Assembly (NCBI GenBank): GCA_002737315.1
Contig: NSIH01000001.1
Coordinates: forward strand, 24,205 to 88,204
DNA length: 64,000 nt
From: Flavobacteriales bacterium
Lineage (GTDB): Bacteria > Bacteroidota > Bacteroidia > Flavobacteriales > Schleiferiaceae
Direction of reading: 5' to 3'
Of the stretch, positions 1-8,270 are shown piece by piece. The notes beneath the pieces were generated by a model. The model saw nothing but the letters and a program-made list of their open reading frames with translations, did no database searches and was not told where the DNA came from. A program made the translations under genes and the position numbers. Positions within the stretch are counted from its first letter, which is position 1, and the number at the start of each line of letters is the position of its first letter.

Positions 1-1
1 A

Positions 2-877
<876 letters not shown>

Positions 878-895
878 GTCTCCGCCTTTAGATTA

Positions 896-903
896 TACCT
901 TTG
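896..903 (+). promoter_or_regulatory. Candidate Bacteroidota -7 box TACCTTTG (mdh)
   Basis: Exact TAnnTTTG match 41 nt before the mdh ATG; no good -33 TTG at ideal spacing. Confidence 0.5.
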
Positions 904-905
904 TG

Positions 906-930
906 GAGTCGCTTTGCGGCTCTTTTTTTT
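906..930 (+). terminator. Rho-independent terminator after gyrB
   Basis: GAGTCGC-TTT-GCGGCTC (7 bp, one G-U) followed by 8 T. Confidence 0.8.
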
Positions 931-944
931 AATACAGCAAACCG

Positions 945-1874
945 ATGAAAATTACCGTTGTAGGCGCCGGAAACGTAGGCGCAACCTGTGCAGAAGCCAT
1001 GGTCCGCATGGAACTCGCTGAAGTTATTGTACTTCTTGACATCAAAGAAGGTTTTGCCGAGGGCAAGGCCATGGATATGAACCAAACGGCTACGCTCAAC
1101 GGCTTTAGCAGCGTGGTTCATGGCGTTACCAACGACTACGCTGCAACGGCGGGGTCCAAGGTCGTAGTTATAACGAGCGGTATACCGCGCAAGCCGGGCA
1201 TGACCCGCGAGGAGCTCATAGGTACTAATGCAGGAATTGTGAAGTCGGTGGTTGACAATGCATTGAAGTATTCCCCCGAGGCCATTATTGTGGTGATTTC
1301 CAATCCAATGGACACCATGACCTACCTGGCGGCCAAGCAGAGCGGATTGCCCAAGAACCGCATCATTGGCATGGGTGGAATTCTTGACTCCGCGCGATTT
1401 AAGTACTTCTTGTCTGGAGCCCTGGACCTTCCGGTGAGCGACCTGCAGGCCACCGTCATTGGTGGTCATGGCGACACCACCATGATTCCATTGACCCGGA
1501 TGGCAAGCTATCAAAGCACTCCAGTGAGCAACTACCTCAGTGCCGAGAAGCTGGCCGAGGTTAAATCGGCAACCATGGTTGGTGGTGCAACCCTAACCGG
1601 CCTGCTCGGAACCTCCGCATGGTATGCGCCGGGTGCTGCGGGTGCCGTGCTTACCGCGAGCATAGTCCGCGACCAAAAGAAGATTTTTCCTTGCTCGGTC
1701 TACCTCGAGGGAGAGTATGGAGAGAGCGACATCTGTATGGGCGTTCCCGTGGTAGTGGGCGCCAAGGGTTGGGAGTCGATTGTGGACTACCGACTCAACG
1801 CGGAGGAAGCGGCGGAGTTTGCGAAAAGCGCAGCGGCCGTCCGCGCCATGAACGTGGTCTTGGACAGCTTGTAA
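945..1874 (+). CDS. mdh: Malate dehydrogenase
   Basis: MKITVVGAGNVGATCAEAM, SNPMDTMTYLA, GGHGDTTMIPL; 309 aa. Confidence 0.97.
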   Translation: MKITVVGAGNVGATCAEAMVRMELAEVIVLLDIKEGFAEGKAMDMNQTATLNGFSSVVHGVTNDYAATAGSKVVVITSGIPRKPGMTREELIGTNAGIVKSVVDNALKYSPEAIIVVISNPMDTMTYLAAKQSGLPKNRIIGMGGILDSARFKYFLSGALDLPVSDLQATVIGGHGDTTMIPLTRMASYQSTPVSNYLSAEKLAEVKSATMVGGATLTGLLGTSAWYAPGAAGAVLTASIVRDQKKIFPCSVYLEGEYGESDICMGVPVVVGAKGWESIVDYRLNAEEAAEFAKSAAAVRAMNVVLDSL

Positions 1875-2205
1875 GATCCTTATCGGTCAAGCCAAAAATT
1901 CGGTACCGGTGGGTCGCAACCCACCGGTATATTTTTTTATACCCCGGCGTAAACCGAACCACCGTCGCCAGCAAAGGCCCCCATGGCCGGGTATGCCGCA
2001 GTGCGGTGACCACGGCGTCGGCAGCATAAAACACCCCATTCGGAGTCCACAAAATAACTCCGCCCGGATGAGCCTCCGACCACTGCGGAGTCAGCGGGGC
2101 AAAAGAAAGCAGCCCCTCGCGGTCCAGGGCGTTGAGCCAATAAACCGAGCGATGGCAGAGGGCACAATGCCCGTCGTACAGAATGATTAAGGAAGCTTGA
2201 TCCAT
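1795..2205 (-). CDS. DCC-family (DUF393) thiol-disulfide oxidoreductase-like protein
   Basis: N-terminal LYDGHCALCHRSVYWLNALDREGLLSFAPL (DGxCxxC); C-terminal YRWVATHRYRIFGL; overlaps mdh 3' end by 80 bp. Confidence 0.85.
   Translation of the reverse strand: MDQASLIILYDGHCALCHRSVYWLNALDREGLLSFAPLTPQWSEAHPGGVILWTPNGVFYAADAVVTALRHTRPWGPLLATVVRFTPGYKKIYRWVATHRYRIFGLTDKDLTSCPRPRSWRGRPLRFSQTPPLPPR
1904..1938 (+). terminator. Terminator of mdh, lying inside the convergent DCC-family CDS
   Basis: Perfect 11-bp inverted repeat TACCGGTGGGT-CGCA-ACCCACCGGTA, then TA and a 7-T run. Confidence 0.8.
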
Positions 2206-4841
2206 CGCGTAATTCCCACCGGACTCCAGAGCAGGTACACACCCGCCGGCCAGCTTCGGGTATTCAGGGCCTGGTTGGGACCAATTGCAAACTCGCCAAT
2301 AAATCGGCCGTCTAGGGCAAGAACATTAACCTTGGTTTCTACCCGAGCATAAAGCCAGTCGGTCCCCGGGTTGGGGTAAACGACCAATTCCGAAGGCAGA
2401 ATAGTGCCTTCATCGCTTCCAATTTGGTTGGTGTCCGAGGTCATGTAGCGGATTCCTCCCGTTCCAACGCCCAAAATCAATTCTGGCCGGCCGTCGCTGT
2501 CTAAGTCACCAAACCAGGGTGCGTTCAGGCTTCCGTCGTGGGCCATAGTACTGCCGCGCTGAAGCCGGGGCGTCATTAAAAACTCAAGATCAATTCTAAG
2601 GCTGTCGGTCCCAAGCCCTGGCATGGCGCAGCCGTCGCTGAGGATGCTGTTGTTGTTGGCAACGTCGCCAAAAGCATGGCTGGCAAAAGGAGTTCGGTGT
2701 GCCGACAAGTGCACGTCGCTGCTGGGAAGGTTTCGGCTAAAGCAAAATTCCACCACCAGATTGGACTGCCCGTCGTAGTCAACAGGGTTCTGAAACGAAA
2801 TATAATTCCAGCCTTGGCTAAGCACCGCGAGGTAGGAGAAGCCCACCTCACCGCCAGGACCCATGCCGACCAGGGATTGGTCGTTGCTGTGGCGAACGCT
2901 CACCGTAAAACCCTGACTTAGGTAGGGGGCGCTTGAGGTAATACAGTTCACCTTCAAGCCTTGAATGCGCGTGGGCCCCGAAATTCCAGCCGCCGCAAGT
3001 TCCGAGGCCTTGATGAGGTATTGGTGCCTTCCGGTGCGCCGGCTTCCGCCAAAAGGGGTTTGGAGCGTAGTCGCCGTGGGCTGCGCGTTGGCAGTTAGAA
3101 TGAGCGGACTCTGGCTCGGCGGAAGCGTAAGGATGCTTGAGGCATTGGGATAGGCTAGGACCCCAGCGTAGCGGCTTCCGACCCACAATTCCATTTGCCC
3201 CCCGTTGAGGTAGGCGCGGGGTATCGAACGGCCATTAAAGGTCCTTGCCGTATCTACGTCAATGGAGCCAAAGTTTTCGCTTACCAAGATCCAGGTGCCG
3301 ACGTCGTTTCTTATGAAAGCGACATCGCCCTTCTCGTTGCCAATGAGCAGGTCTAAATCGCCGTCGCCGTCCAGGTCAAAAAGTTCCGGGCTCGCGTTTT
3401 GGCCCACGTCGTGGCTCGTCAGCAATGCTGCGGACCCGCTATAGCTGGGACTTATCAAGGTGCCGCTATTGTAGGCCACGTAAACCTGACCGTTGGGTCG
3501 ACCCACTGCCATATCCACCAGTCCGTCTCCGTTGAGGTCGCCTAGAACGGGAGCAGTCCAAGTGGGGTCCGGTCCGAGGTTAGAAGGCGTATTTATTGGG
3601 GTGGCGCGCCAAACGGGCTGGCTAATCGTTCCATAATTCACCCAATACGACAGTCCCCTTCGGCTGCCGATTATAAGGTCAACAAGCCCGTCGGTATTGA
3701 GGTCGGCGCCATAAGGCACTGAATAGGTGCCCAATTCTACCATTTCGTCTTGAAGGAATCGGGTTTGCGTGCGCTGCCATACCGGTGCTGCTGCGCTGCC
3801 GTTGTTTTGGTAAAGCCAGACGCAGGAGTCGGCCGATCCAGAATACATGTTTGGGCTCACTACGATTTCGCTTACGCCGTCTAGGTTGGCATCTACGGCT
3901 GAAAATCCCGGAAACATCAAATTCACTGGGTTGCTCGCGACAGGCCAAGTGCTGTCTTGGCTCTCAATGTTGGCTTGAGCCAGGGTTCCAACGTTAAAAC
4001 CGACCACACCGGACTCATAGGAAACATCGCCAATCAAGGCGTCCGGCAGTCCATTGCCGTTCATGTCGTGCAGGAGCAGGGTAGAACCGGAATGCTTCAC
4101 ATCCTCGGTCTGCGGCACTTGAGGCGGGAGCGAGCCAATGCAGGCATCAATGACAAGAGCATTTCGTACCCCTGATTCTTCCACATCGCCCCAGCAGCCG
4201 TCGGCGCGAATAAAGGTCAGTCCGCAGTTTTGCTGGTTTTGGTGCCACTCGATTTTGGTTCCGCCCTGGTCAAAACAGAGCACGTCGATGTCACCGTCTT
4301 GATCGATGTCGCCAATGTAGGGCCGGTCTGCGCTCAGCACCTGCAGGTTGTAGGCCGGACTCCCCGCGGTATACACCGAGCGCAGTTCCGTCACCGGCCC
4401 CAAGGCCCAGGTGAACGAGAGAATTCCGTTTGTTCGCTGACCCTGCCAAACGCCGACTCCGTGCACAACCCAACCAAAAATGTCGGGTATGCCGTCGCAG
4501 TTGTAGTCCACAACATGCACCCACTGCTTGTTGGTCGGGAAGTTGTTCGTCCAGGTTGGGCGTTCGATCCACTGGCCATTAACCCGCTCCAGTGCCAGCC
4601 AACGGTCGCCGTCGCGGTCAAATACTATCATGTCTTTCACGCCGTCTCCATTGAGGTCGACCGAATAGAGTTGCGGATTATTAAGCCCCCCCGCAGTTCC
4701 CAGGGCAAGGACTTGGCCTGAGGCCTGCTGCATGGTTGCTGCGCTGCTTGGTCGAAACCGCCAGCTTACCTGCGCGTCGGCCGCAAAGGCGGAGCCAAGG
4801 AGTAGGGCGATGTAAAGCGTATTTCTAAGAACCGTGAGCAT
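2187..4841 (-). CDS. Secreted FG-GAP/VCBS-repeat protein with T9SS type A sorting domain
   Basis: Signal peptide; many DxNxDGxxD repeats (DLNGDGVKDMIVFD, DLDGDGDLDLLIGN); C-terminal VVYPNPGTDWLY...WPAGVYLLW; overlaps the downstream DCC-family start by 19 bp. Confidence 0.9.
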   Translation of the reverse strand: MLTVLRNTLYIALLLGSAFAADAQVSWRFRPSSAATMQQASGQVLALGTAGGLNNPQLYSVDLNGDGVKDMIVFDRDGDRWLALERVNGQWIERPTWTNNFPTNKQWVHVVDYNCDGIPDIFGWVVHGVGVWQGQRTNGILSFTWALGPVTELRSVYTAGSPAYNLQVLSADRPYIGDIDQDGDIDVLCFDQGGTKIEWHQNQQNCGLTFIRADGCWGDVEESGVRNALVIDACIGSLPPQVPQTEDVKHSGSTLLLHDMNGNGLPDALIGDVSYESGVVGFNVGTLAQANIESQDSTWPVASNPVNLMFPGFSAVDANLDGVSEIVVSPNMYSGSADSCVWLYQNNGSAAAPVWQRTQTRFLQDEMVELGTYSVPYGADLNTDGLVDLIIGSRRGLSYWVNYGTISQPVWRATPINTPSNLGPDPTWTAPVLGDLNGDGLVDMAVGRPNGQVYVAYNSGTLISPSYSGSAALLTSHDVGQNASPELFDLDGDGDLDLLIGNEKGDVAFIRNDVGTWILVSENFGSIDVDTARTFNGRSIPRAYLNGGQMELWVGSRYAGVLAYPNASSILTLPPSQSPLILTANAQPTATTLQTPFGGSRRTGRHQYLIKASELAAAGISGPTRIQGLKVNCITSSAPYLSQGFTVSVRHSNDQSLVGMGPGGEVGFSYLAVLSQGWNYISFQNPVDYDGQSNLVVEFCFSRNLPSSDVHLSAHRTPFASHAFGDVANNNSILSDGCAMPGLGTDSLRIDLEFLMTPRLQRGSTMAHDGSLNAPWFGDLDSDGRPELILGVGTGGIRYMTSDTNQIGSDEGTILPSELVVYPNPGTDWLYARVETKVNVLALDGRFIGEFAIGPNQALNTRSWPAGVYLLWSPVGITRWIKLP

Positions 4842-4846
4842 ATTCC

Positions 4847-4854
4847 CAAAGGTA
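4847..4854 (-). promoter_or_regulatory. Candidate -7 box TACCTTTG (FG-GAP gene)
   Basis: Minus-strand TACCTTTG ending 5 nt before the ATG at 4841. Confidence 0.5.
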
Positions 4855-4861
4855 ATTCACC

Positions 4862-4869
4862 TATATTTG
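4862..4869 (+). promoter_or_regulatory. Candidate -7 box TATATTTG (secDF)
   Basis: TATATTTGCCG, 27 nt before ATG 4897. Confidence 0.5.
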
Positions 4870-4896
4870 CCGCCTCGTACTAAATTGATTCCGAGC

Positions 4897-7887
4897 ATGC
4901 AAAATAAAGTTGTTGTCCGCCTGTTTGCCGTGGCTTTTGCCCTGGCAGCACTGTACGAATTGTCGTTCACCTTCGTGGCCCAGCAAGTTGAGAAACGTGC
5001 TCTGGAGTCTGTGGGCGGTGATGCCTCGCGGCTTAGCGGGGCTTTAGATTCCCTCGCGAATCAAAAAGTTTATAACCTTGGCATTGCCAACTTCACCTAC
5101 AAAGAGGTCAAAGAAAAAGAGATGAACCTCGGTCTTGACCTTCGTGGAGGCATGAACGTGATTCTCGAAGTGTCGGTGCGTGACGTGCTCATTGGCTTGT
5201 CTGCCAACGCCAAGGATCCTTTGTTGGCCGAGGCTTTGGCCGACGCAGACAAGGCGCAGGTCCAGAGTGGCGAAGCCTACATAGACCTTTTTATCAAGGC
5301 CCTAGATGCCAAGCGCGGCAGCCGTTCTTGGAACGATCCAGGACTCTTCGGAACCAAGGATATGTCTGACCGTCTTGGATTCAATGCCACCGATGAAGAA
5401 ATAAAGGCAGCGATTAGGGCTGACGTAGACGCCTCCGTGCAAAACGTGTATACCGTGCTCAAGGCGCGGATTGACCAATTCGGGGTTGTTCAGCCCAACC
5501 TGCAGCGCCTCGGCAATACGGGACGCATTTTGGTAGAGCTCCCTGGCGTTAAGGACCCGGCTCGAGTTCAGCGCCTTTTGCAGTCTACTGCACGACTTGA
5601 ATTTTGGCGAGCGGACTATGGCGCAGCATGGATGCAGTTTATGGTGGACGCCAACGACCGACTTCGCGCGGTAGTGCCCGACCCGAATGCGGCTAAAACG
5701 TCGACCAAAAAGACTCCCAAGGCCATCGATCTGCCCACCGCAATCGATGCTAATGAGGTCACCAAGCCGGAGTCCACCGCCGTGGCTGCCAACGATTCTT
5801 CTGCTCTTAAGCACAATCCCCTGCTCAATATTTTTCAATTAAATGTTGACCCACAGACTTTTACGCCATTAGAGGGTCCGATCATTGGCTTTGCTTTGCC
5901 CAAGGATACCGCCACCATTAATGCCTATTTGCGCACCGATGTTGTCGCTTCACTCATACCTGGAGACAAGCGCTACGTGCGCTTTGCCTGGACTCGACCC
6001 GACGCGAAGGCCGGAATCTCCTTTTTGATTGCTCTTCAGGGAAACCGCTCCATGCAGCCCGAATTGGACGGTGGGGTTATTGTTGACGCAAAGCGCGAGT
6101 TTGACCAAGGAAACAATCCAATAGTGACGATGTCGATGAATGGCCTTGGTTCACAAGTTTGGCAGCGCATTACCGCCGAAGAAAGCGCGAAGAACCCCAA
6201 GGGTCACGTTGCTGTAGTGCTGGATAACTTAGTGTACAGCTATCCGAGAGTAATCAATGAAATTGCGGGCGGTCGCACTCAAATTGAAGGGGGATTCTCC
6301 CTTGAAGAGGCCACTGACCTTGCTAACGTGCTCAAAGCCGGAAAGCTTCCGGTACCGGCCCGCGTGATTCAGGCCGACGTGGTTGGACCCAGCCTAGGTA
6401 AAGAAGCTATTTCTGCGAGTTTCAGTTCCTTCATCTTTGCCTTTTTGGTGGTTTTTGCTTACATGGTTTTTTACTATGCTGGGGGCGGAGTTGCGGCAAA
6501 TATTGCCCTTTTGGTAAACATGTTCTTCATTTTTGGAATTCTCGATGCCATCTCCGCGGTATTGACGCTTCCAGGTATGGCGGGTATCGTGCTGACCATT
6601 GGTATGGCCGTAGATGCCAACGTACTGATATTTGACCGTATTCGAGAGGAGTTAGCCGCCGGTAAAGACACTCGAACTGCCGTTAAAGACGGTTACGCTG
6701 CTTCGCGCGGTGCGATCCTTGATGCCAACGCAACAACCCTCATTACGGCCATCATTCTATTCTTGGTGGGAACAGGCCCTATTAAGGGATTTGCAACGAC
6801 CTTGATTATCGGAATTTTATCGTCACTGTTCACGGCCATCTTCGTTTCACGGCTCTACATTGAGTGGAGGTTTTCTAAGGGTGCAACCATGAAGTTCACC
6901 ACTAAGGCGACGGAGAAGTGGTTTGTGGGTACCAAATTTAATTTTATTGGAACTCGAATTCCGGCCTATGTAATTTCAGGTATTTTGGTCCTAGTTTCAA
7001 TTGTCGCTCTGTTCACCAAGGGATTGAGTTACGGGGTAGATTTTGAAGGTGGACGTACTTATCAGGTGCGTTTTGACCAGCCGGTAGAAGTATCAGAGAT
7101 TAGTTCCGCTCTGTCGCAAAAGCTGGTGGACGACAATGGTAAATCATTCACTCCAATTGTCAAGACCTTAGGAAGCAGCGATCAGGTTGTCATTACGACC
7201 AACCTCCGCATTGATGAATCGGGTCCTGAGGTAGAGGAACAGTTGCGATTGCTCGTTTTTGAAGGGGTAAAGGGTTTCTATAAGACCCCTCCCTCCAGCG
7301 AAGCATTTATGAATCCCGGGGATGCGGATTTGGGCATTGTTTCCTACCGCCAGGTAGGGCCGACGGTTGCTGATGATATTGCCAACTCGGCCGTTTGGGC
7401 CATTCTTTTGTCGCTTCTTGGAATCTTCTTGTACATCCTTGTTCGATTTAGTGCATGGCAGTACTCCATGGGTGCCGTTGTTGCGTTGATGCATGACGTT
7501 ATCATTACACTGGGCGCATTTGTACTTCTTGACGGAATACTGCCCTTCTCGCTCGAGGTGGACCAGGCATTCATTGCCGCTATTCTTACTGTTATTGGGT
7601 ATTCGATTAACGATACCGTGGTAGTTTTTGACCGCGTGCGTGAAGTACTCGGAATGGACAAGAAGAAGAAGGTCAATGCAGAAGTACTGAATAACGCTCT
7701 CAATGCAACCCTGAGTCGCACCTTCAATACCTCCTTTACCACTATCGTGGTGCTTTTGGTGATCTTCTTTTTGGGCGGAGAGGTGCTTCGCGGATTTATT
7801 TTTGCCATCCTGTTTGGAATCACAGTCGGTACCTATTCTTCCCTATTTATAGCTTCTCCCTTAGTTTACGACAGCTCCAAGAAGTAG
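4897..7887 (+). CDS. secDF: Protein translocase subunit SecDF (fused)
   Basis: LGLDLRGGMNVILEVSVRDVL (SecD), GMAVDANVLIFDRIREEL, YGVDFEGGRTYQVRF (SecF), GYSINDTVVVFDRVRE; start moved from 4834 to the ATG after the promoter box. Confidence 0.97.
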   Translation: MQNKVVVRLFAVAFALAALYELSFTFVAQQVEKRALESVGGDASRLSGALDSLANQKVYNLGIANFTYKEVKEKEMNLGLDLRGGMNVILEVSVRDVLIGLSANAKDPLLAEALADADKAQVQSGEAYIDLFIKALDAKRGSRSWNDPGLFGTKDMSDRLGFNATDEEIKAAIRADVDASVQNVYTVLKARIDQFGVVQPNLQRLGNTGRILVELPGVKDPARVQRLLQSTARLEFWRADYGAAWMQFMVDANDRLRAVVPDPNAAKTSTKKTPKAIDLPTAIDANEVTKPESTAVAANDSSALKHNPLLNIFQLNVDPQTFTPLEGPIIGFALPKDTATINAYLRTDVVASLIPGDKRYVRFAWTRPDAKAGISFLIALQGNRSMQPELDGGVIVDAKREFDQGNNPIVTMSMNGLGSQVWQRITAEESAKNPKGHVAVVLDNLVYSYPRVINEIAGGRTQIEGGFSLEEATDLANVLKAGKLPVPARVIQADVVGPSLGKEAISASFSSFIFAFLVVFAYMVFYYAGGGVAANIALLVNMFFIFGILDAISAVLTLPGMAGIVLTIGMAVDANVLIFDRIREELAAGKDTRTAVKDGYAASRGAILDANATTLITAIILFLVGTGPIKGFATTLIIGILSSLFTAIFVSRLYIEWRFSKGATMKFTTKATEKWFVGTKFNFIGTRIPAYVISGILVLVSIVALFTKGLSYGVDFEGGRTYQVRFDQPVEVSEISSALSQKLVDDNGKSFTPIVKTLGSSDQVVITTNLRIDESGPEVEEQLRLLVFEGVKGFYKTPPSSEAFMNPGDADLGIVSYRQVGPTVADDIANSAVWAILLSLLGIFLYILVRFSAWQYSMGAVVALMHDVIITLGAFVLLDGILPFSLEVDQAFIAAILTVIGYSINDTVVVFDRVREVLGMDKKKKVNAEVLNNALNATLSRTFNTSFTTIVVLLVIFFLGGEVLRGFIFAILFGITVGTYSSLFIASPLVYDSSKK

Positions 7888-7899
7888 CGTATTCCTTAA

Positions 7900-8148
7900 A
7901 TGACTGTTCTTTTCATCAGCACCGGAGAAGTAGTAATGCTGCTTTTTGCGGTGCTGATGCTTTTTGGCCCCGACCGATTGCCGGGCTTCATTCGTTCTTT
8001 AGCTAAAGGAATCCGTACGGTAAAGAATGCTCAGGCAGACCTTACCCAGCAAATGCTGTCTGAAGAACCGACGGCAGTCAAAGACATAAAAGACGCCGTT
8101 GAAGACATCAAGTCAGAAATAGAGGGGGTAGTCCCAAGAAAAAAGTAG
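7900..8148 (+). CDS. tatA: TatA/Hcf106-family twin-arginine translocase subunit
   Basis: GEVVMLLFAVLMLFGPDRLPGFIRSLAKGIRTVKNA: single TM plus amphipathic helix. Confidence 0.85.
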   Translation: MTVLFISTGEVVMLLFAVLMLFGPDRLPGFIRSLAKGIRTVKNAQADLTQQMLSEEPTAVKDIKDAVEDIKSEIEGVVPRKK

Positions 8149-8164
8149 TTTTTAGTCATCATAC

Positions 8165-8179
8165 CCCTAATTTTTAGGG
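8165..8179. promoter_or_regulatory. Palindrome CCCTAA-TTT-TTAGGG upstream of glnN (operator or weak terminator)
   Basis: Perfect 6-bp inverted repeat; only short T-rich sequence follows. Confidence 0.4.
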
Positions 8180-8205
8180 CTTTGTTGAAAAATTATCCAA
8201 AAAAC

Positions 8206-8237
8206 TTGTAGATAAAGAAGGTTTTCGAATAATTTTG
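8206..8237 (+). promoter_or_regulatory. Candidate glnN promoter TTG-N21-TAATTTTG
   Basis: -33-like TTG at 8206-8208 and -7 box TAATTTTG at 8230-8237. Confidence 0.6.
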
Positions 8238-8270
8238 TGGCTCTAATCATCGTTTGATCCACTCTTCGTC

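Noticed and set aside
888-1514. 208-aa antisense ORF over mdh
   Set aside because: Lies entirely opposite a clear mdh; no recognisable motif; typical GC-rich antisense ORF.
2600-4700. Repeated GTCGCCGTC-type motifs in the minus-strand gene, considered as a DNA repeat array
   Set aside because: They reflect the repeated DxDGDGxxD calcium-binding FG-GAP codons.
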